64,000 bases of DNA from Candidatus Rhodoblastus alkanivorans (GCF_022760755.1 NZ_JAIVFP010000001.1:451501-515500), one strand, 5' to 3'. Numbered from the stretch's first letter, positions 19,577-29,330 are shown. Notes: generated by a model from the letters alone, not told the origin. Numbers and translations: made by a program.

Positions 19577-20260
19577 GTGCCGCAATCCGAAGCCCGCCCG
19601 CCGGAAACTCAAGCCGTGAAAAGGATTTTCGCCCAAGGTCTGCGCGTCGAACGCGGCGGACGCGCGATTCTGCGCGACCTCGATTTCGATCTGCGCGCGG
19701 GCGAAGCCTTGCTCGTGCTCGGACGCAACGGCGCCGGCAAATCGACTCTGTTGCGCGCGCTGGCCGGACTGTTGCCGTTGCGCGGCGGCGAAATTCGGCT
19801 TGAAGGCGGCGCGTCCGAAACGCCTCTCGCCGAGCAGGCCCATTATGTCGGTCACGCGGACGGGCTGAAGGCGGCGCTCACCGCGCTGGAAAATCTCCAA
19901 TTCTGGTCGCACATGCTGAAGGCTTCGTCCGGCTCGGCGCTGTCGCCCGAAGGCGCTTTGGCGAAGGTGGGACTCGCGCGCGTCGGCGATTTTCCCGTCG
20001 CTTATCTCTCGGCCGGCCAGAAGCGTCGCGTCGCCCTCGCACGGCTGTTCGTCGCGCCCCGGCCGGTCTGGCTGCTCGACGAGCCGGCCACCGCCCTTGA
20101 CGTCGGCTCGCAGGAAAAATTTGCTGAAGCCATGGCGGCCCATCGCGCTGGCGGCGGCTTCGTCATCGCCGCGACCCACGCGCCGCTCGGGCTGATCGGC
20201 GGCAGGGAACTGCGTCTCGACGCGGCGACGCCTCGCAACGGCGCGGGAGAGGCCGCGTGA
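19577..20260 (+). CDS. ccmA: Heme exporter ATP-binding protein CcmA
   Basis: 227 residues from a GTG start. ATPase subunit of the CcmABCD complex, which releases holo-CcmE during cytochrome c maturation. Walker A GRNGAGKST, signature LSAGQKRRVALARL and Walker B VWLLDEPATALD are intact. The start might be a little further downstream, since the first ~17 residues are not conserved. Its stop overlaps the ccmB start (GTGA), so the genes are coupled. Confidence 0.93.
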   Translation: MPQSEARPPETQAVKRIFAQGLRVERGGRAILRDLDFDLRAGEALLVLGRNGAGKSTLLRALAGLLPLRGGEIRLEGGASETPLAEQAHYVGHADGLKAALTALENLQFWSHMLKASSGSALSPEGALAKVGLARVGDFPVAYLSAGQKRRVALARLFVAPRPVWLLDEPATALDVGSQEKFAEAMAAHRAGGGFVIAATHAPLGLIGGRELRLDAATPRNGAGEAA

Positions 20261-20925
20261 CCCCGCTCTCGGCCCTGTTCTGGCGGGAAGTGCGCATCGC
20301 CCGCAGCGTCGGCGGCGGCGGCGCGATGGGCGTGGTCTTTTTCCTGATTCTCGTGAGCCTCATGCCTTTCGCCATCGGGCCGGACCTCAACCTTTTGTCG
20401 CGGATCGGGCCGGCCATATTGTGGATCGCCGCCCTGCTTTCGACTTTGCTCGGGCTCGACCGGCTCTTTCAGGCCGACGCCGACGACGGCTCGCTCGATC
20501 TTTTCGGCATGTCCTCGACGCCGCTGGAGCTGGTCGTGCTGACCAAATGCGCGGCCCATTGGGCGCTGACCGCGCTGCCGCTGATCGCCGCCGCGCCGCT
20601 GCTCGGACTGACGCTCGGAATGGAGCCCGCCGCGCTCGCCGGCGTCGCCGCCTCGCTTTTCGCCGGCACGCCGGCGCTGACGCTGCTCGGGGCGATCGGC
20701 GCGGGTTTGACGGCGGGCCTGCGGCGCGGCGGCCTGCTCATGGCGGTGTTGATCCTGCCGCTGACCACCCCGGTTCTCATCTTCGGCGTCGCCAGCGCGT
20801 CAGCCGCCAGCGGCGGAACCGTGCCCTTCCACACACCCTTCCTGATCCTGTGCGGCCTGTCGCTGATGGCGGTCGCGGGCGCGCCTTTCGCGGCCGCGGC
20901 GGCTTTGCGCGCGCGAGAGGCGTAA
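20257..20925 (+). CDS. ccmB: Heme exporter membrane protein CcmB
   Basis: 222 residues, six hydrophobic segments. Partners CcmA in the cytochrome c maturation ABC complex. The start is GTG overlapping the ccmA stop. Family features: LFWREVRIARSVGGGG near the N terminus, FFLILVSLMPFAIGPD, and the LLGLTLGMEP and LPLTTPVLIFGV blocks. The 176-bp gap to ccmC contains a palindromic repeat. Confidence 0.93.
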   Translation: MTPLSALFWREVRIARSVGGGGAMGVVFFLILVSLMPFAIGPDLNLLSRIGPAILWIAALLSTLLGLDRLFQADADDGSLDLFGMSSTPLELVVLTKCAAHWALTALPLIAAAPLLGLTLGMEPAALAGVAASLFAGTPALTLLGAIGAGLTAGLRRGGLLMAVLILPLTTPVLIFGVASASAASGGTVPFHTPFLILCGLSLMAVAGAPFAAAAALRAREA

Positions 20926-20987
20926 TTTCGCCGTGTTTTCGGTGAGAAGGGTGAGAACAAATTGCAATTGCCGGCGCGCGCGCTTAG

Positions 20988-21062
20988 AGCAGGATGCGCG
21001 CATCCTGCTTGTCGGAGCATGATCTTATCCGAAAATCACCTTCCTTTTCGGGAACATGCTCT
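20988..21062. repeat. Paired palindromes between ccmB and ccmC (REP-like element)
   Basis: A perfect 22-bp palindrome (20988-21009, arm AGCAGGATGC) is followed by an imperfect inverted repeat of about 47 bp (21016-21062) with GAGCATG at one end and CATGCTC at the other, and inner CCGAAAA/TTTTCGG arms. The second unit resembles a GAGCATGATC-type intergenic repeat that I recall as widespread in Rhizobiales genomes. Its family membership was not checked against a database. Confidence 0.7.
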
Positions 21063-21101
21063 GATCAGGCGGCGAAAGCCCGGGGAGGACGGGTCAGGTT
21101 C

Positions 21102-21854
21102 ATGCTCAAATACGCCAATCCGACGAATTTCCTCGCGCTGGCGGCGCGGCTCATTCCCTGGCTCGCCGCGGCGGCCGGTCTTACGCTTGTTGTCGGGCTC
21201 TATCTCACCTTTTTCGTCGCGCCCGACGATTACCAGCAGGGCAATTCGGTCAAGATCATGTATCTCCATGTTCCGGCGGCCTGGCTCGGCATGATGTGCT
21301 ACATGGTCATGACCTCGGCGGCGCTGGGCACTCTGGTGTGGCGTCATCCGCTCGCCGACGCGGCGCAAAAAGCCGCCGCTCCGCTCGGCGCGGCCTTCAC
21401 GCTCATCTGTCTGGTGACCGGCTCGCTGTGGGGCAAGCCGATGTGGGGAACCTGGTGGGTTTGGGATGCGCGCCTGACCTCGGTGCTGGTGCTGTTCCTG
21501 ATCTACCTTGGCCTGGTCGGTCTCTGGCAGACCATTGAGGATCCCGGCCAGGCGGCGCGCGCCGCAGCGATCCTGACCCTGGTCGGCGTCGTCAATATTC
21601 CGATCATCAAATTCTCGGTCGATTGGTGGAACACGCTCCATCAATCGTCTTCCGTCTTCCGTCTCGGCGGGCCGACGATCGCGGCGTCGATGCTGTGGCC
21701 CCTGCTCATCATGGCTTTGGGCTTCACCCTTCTGTTCTTCACTTTGCATCTGATGGCGATACGCAATGAAATCCTGAGCCGCCGCCTGCGCCGCCTGAGC
21801 ATCATGGCCGCCGCGGCGGAAGAGCCGGAATTCACCGCGGAGGCGGCGCAATGA
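21102..21854 (+). CDS. ccmC: Heme exporter protein CcmC
   Basis: 250 residues, six transmembrane segments. CcmC attaches heme covalently to CcmE. The periplasmic Trp-rich WWD motif is visible in GKPMWGTWWVWDARLTS, with flanking His residues in segments such as YLHVPAAW and NTLHQSSS. The ATG at 21102 follows GGGGAGGAC; an in-frame start 108 bases earlier would run through the palindromic repeat and is rejected. Overlaps ccmD by 4 bases. Confidence 0.93.
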   Translation: MLKYANPTNFLALAARLIPWLAAAAGLTLVVGLYLTFFVAPDDYQQGNSVKIMYLHVPAAWLGMMCYMVMTSAALGTLVWRHPLADAAQKAAAPLGAAFTLICLVTGSLWGKPMWGTWWVWDARLTSVLVLFLIYLGLVGLWQTIEDPGQAARAAAILTLVGVVNIPIIKFSVDWWNTLHQSSSVFRLGGPTIAASMLWPLLIMALGFTLLFFTLHLMAIRNEILSRRLRRLSIMAAAAEEPEFTAEAAQ

Positions 21855-21994
21855 AGGATTACACCTTCTATATCGCCTCGGCCTATGGTTTCGCCGCGCT
21901 CGTGGTCGGCGCCGTGGTCGCCAAGATCACGCTCGATTATCGCGCGCTGCGGCGCAAGCTGGCGCGCTTCGACAACAGGGAGCAGGATCGATGA
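21851..21994 (+). CDS. ccmD: Heme exporter protein CcmD
   Basis: 47 residues (MKDYTFYIASAYGFAALVVG, then a basic stretch with RALRRKLARFD). A single transmembrane helix with a basic cytoplasmic tail, the hallmark of CcmD, which helps release heme-CcmE from CcmC. Its ATG overlaps the ccmC stop and its TGA overlaps the ccmG ATG, so it is tightly embedded in the operon. Confidence 0.9.
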   Translation: MKDYTFYIASAYGFAALVVGAVVAKITLDYRALRRKLARFDNREQDR

Positions 21995-22578
21995 CGGCAG
22001 CAAACGAAGCGCCCGCCCCGCGGCGCGGGCTCGTGCTGGCGCTGCCCCTGCTGATTTTTGCGGGCATGGCGGCCTTTCTCGGCTGGCGGCTCTATCTCGG
22101 CCGCGATCCCTCGCTGGTGCCCTCGGCGCTGATCGGCCGCGAGGCGCCGGCCTTCAATCTCCCGGCGGTTCCCGGCGCCGGCAAGCCGGGCCTGTCGGAC
22201 GCCGATCTGCGCAAGGGCGGCGTGACCGTCGTCAATATTTTCGCCTCCTGGTGCGCGCCCTGCCGGCTCGAACATCCGATTTTGCGCGAACTCGCCGAGA
22301 ATCAGGCGCTCAAGGCCATGGGCGTCCGGCTGGTCGGCGTCAATTACAAGGACGATCCGGCCAATGTCACGAAATTCCTCTCCGAGGAAGGCGACCCCTA
22401 TGCGGCGATCGGCATGGACGCCAGCGGCCGGGTCGGGATCGACTGGGGCCTCACCGGCGTGCCGGAAACGTTTATCGTCCGCGGCGACGGCAAGATCGCC
22501 TATAAATTCATCGGGCCGATCACCCAGGACACGCTGGATTCGACCGTCCTGCCGCAGATCGCCAAAGCCTTGCGCTGA
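21991..22578 (+). CDS. ccmG: Thiol:disulfide interchange protein CcmG (DsbE/CycY)
   Basis: 195 residues. A membrane anchor (about 14-33) precedes a periplasmic thioredoxin fold with the active site WCAPCR and the cis-Pro loop TGVPETF. Reduces apocytochrome c or CcmH during heme attachment. It ends the ccmABCDG cluster; ccmE, ccmF and ccmH are not in the window. ATGA overlap with ccmD. Confidence 0.93.
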   Translation: MTAANEAPAPRRGLVLALPLLIFAGMAAFLGWRLYLGRDPSLVPSALIGREAPAFNLPAVPGAGKPGLSDADLRKGGVTVVNIFASWCAPCRLEHPILRELAENQALKAMGVRLVGVNYKDDPANVTKFLSEEGDPYAAIGMDASGRVGIDWGLTGVPETFIVRGDGKIAYKFIGPITQDTLDSTVLPQIAKALR

Positions 22579-22610
22579 CCTCCCGCCCTTTCGAAAGTTC
22601 CCCGCCGCCG

Positions 22611-23951
22611 ATGTCCCATTCCGTGACCGCAAAACCCTTGACCGCGCGCGCTTGCGGCCCTTTGCGCGGCCGCGCCCGGCCGCCGGGCGACAAGAGCATT
22701 TCGCATCGCGCCTTCCTGCTCGGCCTGCTCGCGGTCGGTGAAACGAAGGTTTCCGGCCTCCTCGAGGGCGAGGATGTGCTCAACACCGGCCGGGCCTGCG
22801 CCCAGCTCGGGGCCACGGTCGAGCGGCTCGGCGAGGGCAGGTGGACGATTCGCGGCATGGGGCTCGGCTCGCTGCTGGAGCCGGCGGGGACGCTCGATTT
22901 CGGCAATGCCGGGACCGGCTCGCGCCTGATGATGGGCGTGGTCGGCGGCCACGGAATCACCGCCCGTTTCGACGGCGACGCCTCCTTGCGCAAGCGCCCG
23001 ATGCGCCGGATTCTCGATCCCCTCGTGCTCATGGGGGCGCAGGTGCTGGAACAGGCGGACGGCGGGCGCTGCCCCATTCTGCTCAAAGGGACACCTGAGC
23101 CGGCGCCGATCGAATATCGCACCCCGGTCGCTTCCGCCCAGATCAAATCGGCGGTCCTGCTCGCCGGCCTCAATGCGCTTGGCCGCACCACCGTCATCGA
23201 GAATGAGGCGAGCCGCGACCACACCGAAAAAATGCTCACCTTTTTCGGCGCTTCGGTCATGTCCGAGCCGTTCGGCGCGCATGGCCGCAAGATCACGCTC
23301 GACGGCCGGCCCGAACTTGCGCCGCGCCCGATCGTCGTCCCGGCCGATCCCTCCTCGGCCGCCTTCCTCATCGCGGCGTCGCTGCTGGTCAAGGGCTCGG
23401 ACATCGTCGTGGAAGGCGTGATGATGAATCCGCTGCGCACGGGCTTTCTCGCCACGCTTCTCGAAATGGGCGCGAATATCGAAATTCTCGACCGGCGCGA
23501 GGAAGGCGGCGAGGAGGTGGCCGATCTGCGCGTCCAGTTCAGCGAATTGACGGGGGTGGACGTCCCCGCCTCGCGCGCGCCGGCGATGATCGACGAATAT
23601 CTCGTCCTTGCGGTCGTCGCGGCTTTCGCGCGTGGCGTCACCCGGATGAACGGCTTGCAGGAATTGCGGGTGAAGGAATCCGACCGCCTCGCCGCGACCG
23701 CCGCCGGCCTCGTCGCCAACCGCGTCAAGGCGACGATCGAGGACGACGATCTCATAGTAGAGGGCGGCGCGGGCGCCTGTCCTGGCGGCGGCCTGGTCGA
23801 AACCCATCTCGATCATCGCCTGGCCATGAGCTTTCTGGTGATGGGGCTCGCCTCCGACAAGCCGGTGACCGTGGACGACGAAACCATGATCGCCACCTCT
23901 TTCCCGACCTTCCGGCCGCTCATGGTCGGGCTCGGCGCGGAATTTTCCTGA
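22611..23951 (+). CDS. aroA: 3-phosphoshikimate 1-carboxyvinyltransferase (EPSP synthase)
   Basis: 446 residues. Sixth step of the shikimate pathway, joining shikimate-3-phosphate and PEP. Motifs: [15 protein letters not shown] (PEP site Lys), [28 protein letters not shown] and [14 protein letters not shown] and GDK resemble the class II EPSP synthases of Agrobacterium type, but the loop reads GNAGTG with Gly where the glyphosate-tolerant CP4 enzyme has Ala, so tolerance is not indicated. Precedes cmk, a common pairing. Confidence 0.95.
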   Translation: MSHSVTAKPLTARACGPLRGRARPPGDKSISHRAFLLGLLAVGETKVSGLLEGEDVLNTGRACAQLGATVERLGEGRWTIRGMGLGSLLEPAGTLDFGNAGTGSRLMMGVVGGHGITARFDGDASLRKRPMRRILDPLVLMGAQVLEQADGGRCPILLKGTPEPAPIEYRTPVASAQIKSAVLLAGLNALGRTTVIENEASRDHTEKMLTFFGASVMSEPFGAHGRKITLDGRPELAPRPIVVPADPSSAAFLIAASLLVKGSDIVVEGVMMNPLRTGFLATLLEMGANIEILDRREEGGEEVADLRVQFSELTGVDVPASRAPAMIDEYLVLAVVAAFARGVTRMNGLQELRVKESDRLAATAAGLVANRVKATIEDDDLIVEGGAGACPGGGLVETHLDHRLAMSFLVMGLASDKPVTVDDETMIATSFPTFRPLMVGLGAEFS

Positions 23952-24090
23952 ACATTGGACAGGCGGCCGGGCAGATTATAAAAGCGCGGCGCCTTCTCCC
24001 TGTCTCGGCGCGAGGCGTCCGCAAGGACGCCCGTCCTTGGAAGGGCCATGGGGTGCGAAAGAGCCAAGGATCGGGACTGCGAGAAGCGTG

Positions 24091-24720
24091 ATGATCATCG
24101 CCATCGATGGGCCGGCGGCCTCCGGCAAGGGCACGATCGCGCGCCGCCTCGCCGCTTATTTCAGTCTGCCGCATCTCGACACCGGCCTGCTCTACCGCGC
24201 CACCGCCCGGGTTCTGCTCGACGAGGGCTCGAAGCTCGACGATGTCGAAAAGGCGGTTTCCGCGGCGCGGGGCCTGGCCTTGCTCGATTTCGAGGAGGAG
24301 CGGCTGCGCGGCCGCGAAATGGGCGAAGCGGCTTCCGTCGTCGGCGCGATTCCGCAAGTTCGCGCGGCGCTGATCGACATGCAGCGCGCCTTCGCCGCGC
24401 GCCCGCAGGGCGCTGTGCTCGACGGCCGCGACATCGGCACGGTGATCGCGCCCGAAGCCCGTGTCAAAATCTTCGTCACCGCCAGTCCCGAAGCCCGCGC
24501 CCAGCGCCGAGCGCTGGAGCTCCGCGGGCGCGGCGAAAAGGTCGATTACGCGGCGATCCTCGAAGACATAAGGAAGCGCGACAAGCGTGACGCCGAACGC
24601 GCCGAGGCCCCGCTCCGGCCGGCGGAGGACGCGAAAATTCTGGATACGACCGACTTGAACATCGAGGGGGCCTTCGCCGCCGCGCTCAGTATCGTCAATG
24701 GCGCCGAGGCGGCTTCGTGA
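24091..24720 (+). CDS. cmk: Cytidylate kinase
   Basis: 209 residues. Phosphorylates CMP and dCMP. P-loop [16 protein letters not shown] at the N terminus, [12 protein letters not shown], the [13 protein letters not shown] block and the [13 protein letters not shown] lid. The ATG at 24091 directly precedes the IIAIDGP strand; a longer in-frame N terminus is not conserved. The usual partner rpsA lies downstream, but here an unrelated DUF4105 gene separates the two. Confidence 0.93.
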   Translation: MIIAIDGPAASGKGTIARRLAAYFSLPHLDTGLLYRATARVLLDEGSKLDDVEKAVSAARGLALLDFEEERLRGREMGEAASVVGAIPQVRAALIDMQRAFAARPQGAVLDGRDIGTVIAPEARVKIFVTASPEARAQRRALELRGRGEKVDYAAILEDIRKRDKRDAERAEAPLRPAEDAKILDTTDLNIEGAFAAALSIVNGAEAAS

Positions 24721-24911
24721 AGCTTTTTCGCTGCGCGCCGGCCTTTCGGATCAGTAGCCGCAGCTCCCACTTTCTCAAGCGGATCCTGTTATAGCGGATC
24801 TGGGGCGATTCGTTCCCTCGGCTTGCCCCGGCCGGCGCGTTCGGTTGGAGGATTTTGCTCTTTTCGATCAGCTCAGGATAAGCTCAGCCCGAAATCGGCC
24901 ACGCAAATGGA

Positions 24912-25949
24912 GTGCTCCCCGTGGGGCGTAAGAGACGGGCAATCGTGACGATCGTCTGGGGTTTCGTCGGCGTGTTGGCGATATTTCCGGTCGGCGTCTG
25001 GGCCTCGCTTGCGCTGTGGTTCCGCCTGCCCGGTCCCGAATGGGTCCGGGCGATTGCCGCGGCCGCTTTCGCCGCCTTGGCGCTCGCGACTCTCGTCGCC
25101 CTGTTCTCCGCGCGCCGCTGGCGGATGCTCGCCGCCTTCGCTTTGGCCTTTGGCGCCCTCCTGATGTGGTGGAGCACGATCAAGCCGCTCGATGAGGCGG
25201 ATTGGTCGCCCGATGTCGCCCGGCAGGTCACGGGCGTTGTCGAGGGCAATATCCTGACCCTGAAAAATGTCCGCGACTTCGACTGGAGCAGCGGGACGGC
25301 GTTCAAGGAGCGTTGGGTCGCTGAATCTTATGATCTTTCGAGACTGCGCGAGTTCGATCTCTTTCTCGCCTATTGGGCCGGGCCGGAAATGAGCCATCTC
25401 ATCATGAGCTTCGGCTTCGAAGATGGCCGCTGGCTGGCCTGGTCGGTCGAAGTCCGCAGCCGCAGGGGCGGCGAGTTTTCGCCGATCGCGGATCTGTTCC
25501 GCTCCAATCCGCTGGTGATCATCGCCTCGGACGAGCGTGACGTCGTGCGGCTCCGCTCGAATATTCGCAAAGAGGACGTGCAACTCTATCGGCTGCGCAC
25601 GCCGCCCGACGTGGCCCGCTCGATTCTCCTGCAATATGTCGAGGAATCGAACGCCCTCGCCGCGCAGCCGCAATTCTACAATTCGATCACGACAAATTGT
25701 ACGACCGCCGTGGTGAAGCTGATCCGCGCGGCCGGCGGCCACATGCCCTTCGACTGGCGCTTGATCGTCAATGGCTTCCTGCCCAGCTATCTCTATGACC
25801 GGGGCGCGGTGGACACGCGGATTTCGCTGGCGGAATTGCGGGCGCGCGCGCGCATCGGCGAAAGGGCCCGGCAAGCTGGCGACGCGCCGGATTTCTCGCG
25901 GATCATCCGCGAGGGCGTCCCGTCGCCGCTCGCGTCCGCGTCTCCCTGA
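24912..25949 (+). CDS. DUF4105 (Lnb N-terminal-like) membrane protein
   Basis: 345 residues from a GTG start (24912, or GTG 24921). Three N-terminal hydrophobic segments (about 10-33, 43-65 and 70-83) are followed by a periplasmic domain. Conserved blocks: HLIMSFGFEDGRWLAWSVEVR, RRGGEFSPIADLF, VRLRSNIRKEDVQLYRL and YNSITTNCTTAVVKLI. The last one carries the Cys that looks like the nucleophile of an NlpC/P60-like fold. Substrate unknown. It sits between cmk and rpsA, which are usually adjacent, so it looks inserted here. Confidence 0.75.
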   Translation: MLPVGRKRRAIVTIVWGFVGVLAIFPVGVWASLALWFRLPGPEWVRAIAAAAFAALALATLVALFSARRWRMLAAFALAFGALLMWWSTIKPLDEADWSPDVARQVTGVVEGNILTLKNVRDFDWSSGTAFKERWVAESYDLSRLREFDLFLAYWAGPEMSHLIMSFGFEDGRWLAWSVEVRSRRGGEFSPIADLFRSNPLVIIASDERDVVRLRSNIRKEDVQLYRLRTPPDVARSILLQYVEESNALAAQPQFYNSITTNCTTAVVKLIRAAGGHMPFDWRLIVNGFLPSYLYDRGAVDTRISLAELRARARIGERARQAGDAPDFSRIIREGVPSPLASASP

Positions 25950-25993
25950 TCGGAAGCCGGCGGGGCGCGTCGCGCGATGCGGGGTTTGGCGCC

Positions 25994-26022
25994 TTGTGGA
26001 AAGCCCGTGCGCCTGTTATATC
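25994..26022 (+). promoter_or_regulatory. Candidate rpsA promoter
   Basis: TTGTGG, a 17-base spacer and TATATC lie about 150 bp upstream of the rpsA ATG. The spacing is ideal and the -10 is good. Initiation near 26029 would leave a leader of about 140 nt that contains the hairpin at 26079-26099. Confidence 0.45.
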
Positions 26023-26078
26023 GCCAGCTCTCAAACCCGCTCCCGACCGCCGGCCCGCGCCGGACGTCCTCGCGACAG

Positions 26079-26099
26079 GCGCATCGAATCAAGATGCGC
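26079..26099 (+). other. Hairpin in the rpsA leader
   Basis: GCGCATC and GATGCGC form a 7-bp stem with a 7-base loop about 70 bp before the rpsA start. S1 autoregulates translation in E. coli through leader hairpins; whether this one has such a role is inference. Confidence 0.35.
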
Positions 26100-26170
26100 G
26101 CCGGCTGACACGGAGCAAACGCAACGCCAACCCAACCGGCGCCGCCCTATCGGGCACCTCAGGAGAGAAT

Positions 26171-27892
26171 ATGTCCTCTGCCAATAACGCGGGTATGAAC
26201 CCGTCGCGTGATGATTTTGCCGCTCTGCTTGCCGAATCCTATGGCGAGAGCGAAGCTTTCGAAGGCTCCGTGGTCAAGGGCCACGTGGTCGCCATCGAAA
26301 AGGATGTCGCGGTCATCGACATCGGCCTCAAGACCGAAGGCCGCGTGCCGCTCAAGGAATTCACCGGCCACGGCCGGGACGTCGCCCCGGTGGTTGGCGA
26401 CGAAGTCGAAGTCTATCTCGAACGCGTCGAAAACGCGCTCGGCGAAGCCGTCATTTCGCGCGACAAGGCGCGTCGCGAAGAGAGCTGGGTCAAGCTCGAA
26501 AAGGCTTTCGAAGCCGGCGAGAGGGTTGAAGGCGTGATCTTCAACCAGGTCAAGGGTGGCTTCACCGTCGATCTCGACGGCGCCGTGGCCTTCCTGCCGC
26601 GCTCGCAGGTCGATATCCGTCCGATCCGCGACGTCACCCCGCTGCTCGGCGTGCCGCAGCCGTTCCAGATCCTCAAGATGGATCGCCGCCGCGGCAATAT
26701 CGTCGTGTCGCGCCGCACCGTTCTGGAAGAGAGCCGCGCCGAACAGCGTCACGAGATCGTCGCCAATCTCGAAGAGGGCGTGACGATCGAGGGCGTCGTC
26801 AAGAACATCACCGATTACGGCGCCTTCGTGGATCTGGGCGGCATCGACGGCCTGCTCCATGTCACCGACATCGCCTGGCGCCGCGTCAATCATCCGAGCG
26901 AAGTGCTCAATATCGGCCAGACGGTGAAAGTGAAGATCATCAAGATCAATCACGAGACCCACCGCATCTCGCTCGGCATGAAGCAGCTGCTCGACGATCC
27001 GTGGCAGGGCATCGAGGCCAAATATCCGATCGAAGCCCGCTTCCATGGCCGCGTGACCAACATCACAGACTACGGCGCCTTCGTCGAACTGGAGCCGGGC
27101 ATCGAAGGCCTGATCCATGTCTCGGAAATGTCGTGGACCAAGAAGAACGTCCATCCCGGCAAGATCGTCTCGACCAGCCAGGAAGTGGACGTGCAGGTGC
27201 TGGAAGTCGATTCCGTCAAGCGCCGCATTTCGCTCGGCCTCAAGCAGACCTTGCAGAACCCCTGGGAAGCCTTCGCCGAAAAGCACCCCGTCGGCTCCGA
27301 CGTCGAGGGCGAGGTCAAGAACAAGACCGAATTCGGCCTGTTCATCGGCCTCGACGGCGACGTGGACGGCATGGTCCATCTCTCCGACCTGGATTGGAAC
27401 CGTCCCGGCGAGCAGGCGATCGAGGACTACAAGAAGGGCGACGTCGTGCACGCCCGCGTCCTTGACGTCGATGTCGAAAAGGAGCGCATTTCGCTCGGCG
27501 TCAAGCAGCTTGGCGGCGATCCTTTCGCCACGGCTTCGGCCGGCGAGGACGGCGATCTGAAGAAGGGCGCGATCGTCACCTGCGAGGTGCTCGAGGTCAA
27601 GGACGGCGGCATCGAGGTGAAGATCGTCGGCTCCGACCTTCAGGCCTTCATCAAGCGCAATGAACTCGCCCGCGACCGCGCCGACCAGCGCCCCGACCGT
27701 TTCGCGGTCGGCGAAAAGGTCGACGCCCGCGTCACTTTGTTCGACCGCAAGGCGCGCAAGGTGGCCGTGTCGATCAAGGCTCTCGAAGTGGCCGAGGAGA
27801 AGGAAGCCATCGCCCAATATGGCTCCGCCGATTCGGGCGCCTCGCTCGGCGACATCCTCGGCGCCGCGCTCAAGGCCCGCGAAACCAAGTAA
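26171..27892 (+). CDS. rpsA: 30S ribosomal protein S1
   Basis: 573 residues with six S1 (OB-fold) repeats, the usual number for proteobacterial S1. S1 recruits mRNA to the 30S subunit. Repeats are visible as ITDYGAFVDLGGIDGLLHVT, ITDYGAFVELEPGIEGLIHV, KTEFGLFIGLDGDVDGMVHL and the C-terminal DGGIEVKIVGSDLQAFI. The start is ATG 26171 after CAGGAGAGA; the frame extends upstream to 25994 but without family similarity. Codon use is strongly biased, as expected of a highly expressed gene. Confidence 0.96.
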   Translation: MSSANNAGMNPSRDDFAALLAESYGESEAFEGSVVKGHVVAIEKDVAVIDIGLKTEGRVPLKEFTGHGRDVAPVVGDEVEVYLERVENALGEAVISRDKARREESWVKLEKAFEAGERVEGVIFNQVKGGFTVDLDGAVAFLPRSQVDIRPIRDVTPLLGVPQPFQILKMDRRRGNIVVSRRTVLEESRAEQRHEIVANLEEGVTIEGVVKNITDYGAFVDLGGIDGLLHVTDIAWRRVNHPSEVLNIGQTVKVKIIKINHETHRISLGMKQLLDDPWQGIEAKYPIEARFHGRVTNITDYGAFVELEPGIEGLIHVSEMSWTKKNVHPGKIVSTSQEVDVQVLEVDSVKRRISLGLKQTLQNPWEAFAEKHPVGSDVEGEVKNKTEFGLFIGLDGDVDGMVHLSDLDWNRPGEQAIEDYKKGDVVHARVLDVDVEKERISLGVKQLGGDPFATASAGEDGDLKKGAIVTCEVLEVKDGGIEVKIVGSDLQAFIKRNELARDRADQRPDRFAVGEKVDARVTLFDRKARKVAVSIKALEVAEEKEAIAQYGSADSGASLGDILGAALKARETK

Positions 27893-27915
27893 TCTTTTCG
27901 CTTAACCAAAATTCA

Positions 27916-27947
27916 GCCCCGCGCGAAATTTTCGCGCGGGGCTTTTT
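27916..27947 (+). terminator. Rho-independent terminator after rpsA
   Basis: A 10-bp stem GCCCCGCGCG/CGCGCGGGGC extended by A-T pairs across an AAATTTT loop, followed directly by TTTTT. It begins 24 bp after the rpsA stop. Confidence 0.92.
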
Positions 27948-28016
27948 CATGGGCGGTCAAACCGCATTGTGATTTTATGGGCCGCGGCCTAAATGTGGGA
28001 GCGATTGGAGCGCCCT

Positions 28017-28985
28017 ATGACCGAGCCCACGTCTGTTGAAACGATTCTCGACCGGCGGCAATTGCGCCGCAAACTGACGTTCTGGAGACTTTTCGCCCTC
28101 GCCGCCATCATCGTCGCGCTCGTCGTGGCCGCCGGCCGTTTGGGCAACGCCGAGGCGCATTTCACGCCGCATATCGCCCGGATCGAAATCAGGGGCCTGA
28201 TCACCGGCGACCGGGCGACGCTCAAATTGATCAAGGATGTCGGCGAGTCGCGCGCCAGCGCCGTGATCGTCGATATTTCCAGCCCCGGCGGCACTGTCAC
28301 CGGCTCCGAGCAGATTTACGACGCCTTGCGCCTGCTCGCGAAGAAGAAGCCGGTCGTCGCCGTGGTGAACAGCCTGGCGGCTTCGGGCGCCTATATCGTG
28401 GCGCTCGGCGCCGATCGCATTTTCGCCAGCGACAACGCCCTCGTCGGCTCGATCGGCGTATTGTTCGAATTCCCCAATGTCTACAAGCTGCTCGACAATG
28501 TCGGGGTGAAGGTCGAAACCATCAAATCCTCGCCTTTGAAGGCGTCGCCCAATGGATTCGAGCCGACCAGCCCCGCCGCCCGCGCCGCGATCGATTCGCT
28601 TGTCGTCGATTCCTATGATTGGTTCAAGAAACTGGTGAAAACCCGCCGCAACATGACGGATGCGGAACTGGCGGCGGTTTCCGACGGCCGCGTTTTCACC
28701 GGCCATCAGGGTCTGCCGTTGAAGCTGATCGACGCCTATGGCGGCGAGCGGGAGGCGGTGGCCTGGCTGGAGAAGGAGAAGGGCGTCGCCAAGGGCCTGC
28801 CGGTCCGCGATTGGAAGAAACCCGGCGTTAGCGGCCGTTTCGGCCTGTTCAGCCTGGCGTCCGACGCGCTCGCAATGATGGGCTATCAGCAGGCGGCGGA
28901 GATGGCGCTCAGAGCCGGAAGCGTCCACGACGCAGCGACGCTTGACGGGCTTCTGGCGATTTGGCAGGTTGGCGCGCAAAATTAA
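28017..28985 (+). CDS. sppA: Signal peptide peptidase SppA (S49 family)
   Basis: 322 residues. A transmembrane helix at about 22-40 anchors a periplasmic S49 protease domain. The likely catalytic Ser is Ser123 in NSLAASGAYIVALGAD and the general base Lys175 in ETIKSSPLKASP, the usual short-form SppA dyad. IDISSPGG-like VDISSPGGTVTGSEQI is conserved. Degrades cleaved signal peptides in the membrane. The ATG at 28017 (MTEPTSVE) was chosen over one 24 bases upstream on family alignment. Confidence 0.9.
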   Translation: MTEPTSVETILDRRQLRRKLTFWRLFALAAIIVALVVAAGRLGNAEAHFTPHIARIEIRGLITGDRATLKLIKDVGESRASAVIVDISSPGGTVTGSEQIYDALRLLAKKKPVVAVVNSLAASGAYIVALGADRIFASDNALVGSIGVLFEFPNVYKLLDNVGVKVETIKSSPLKASPNGFEPTSPAARAAIDSLVVDSYDWFKKLVKTRRNMTDAELAAVSDGRVFTGHQGLPLKLIDAYGGEREAVAWLEKEKGVAKGLPVRDWKKPGVSGRFGLFSLASDALAMMGYQQAAEMALRAGSVHDAATLDGLLAIWQVGAQN

Positions 28986-29039
28986 CAGTGAAAGTGAAAC
29001 CACGAGCGCGTTTCTGCGCGCGGAACTGGGACGACTTCA

Positions 29040-29330
29040 GTGATTAAATCGGAACTCGTTCAGCGCATTGCCGATCGCAACCCGCATCTTTATCTTCGCG
29101 ACGTCGAGAATATCGTGAACGCCATTCTCGACGAAGTCACCGAGGCCTTGTCGCGCGGCGATCGGGTCGAACTCCGCGGCTTCGGCGCCTTTTCGGTCAA
29201 AAAGCGCGATGCGCGCGTCGGCCGCAACCCGCGCACCGGCGATCAGGTCGAGGTCGCCGAGAAATTCGTGCCCTTCTTCAAGACGGGCAAGGAATTGCGC
29301 GAGCGCCTCAACGGACAGGACGAGGCCTGA
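29040..29330 (+). CDS. ihfB: Integration host factor beta subunit
   Basis: 96 residues from a GTG start. IHF is a DNA-bending heterodimer acting in recombination and transcription. Family features: [10 protein letters not shown] at the N terminus, [21 protein letters not shown]-type arm with NPRTGDQV, and [16 protein letters not shown] at the end. It follows sppA by 54 bp, the common alphaproteobacterial arrangement downstream of rpsA. Confidence 0.93.
   Translation: MIKSELVQRIADRNPHLYLRDVENIVNAILDEVTEALSRGDRVELRGFGAFSVKKRDARVGRNPRTGDQVEVAEKFVPFFKTGKELRERLNGQDEA

Noticed and set aside
22611-23951. Glyphosate-tolerant class II EPSP synthase
   Set aside because: Some class II motifs are present, but GNAGTG has Gly where the tolerant enzyme has Ala.
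26159-27817. 552-residue open frame antisense to rpsA
   Set aside because: rpsA codon bias leaves the opposite frame open; no family features.
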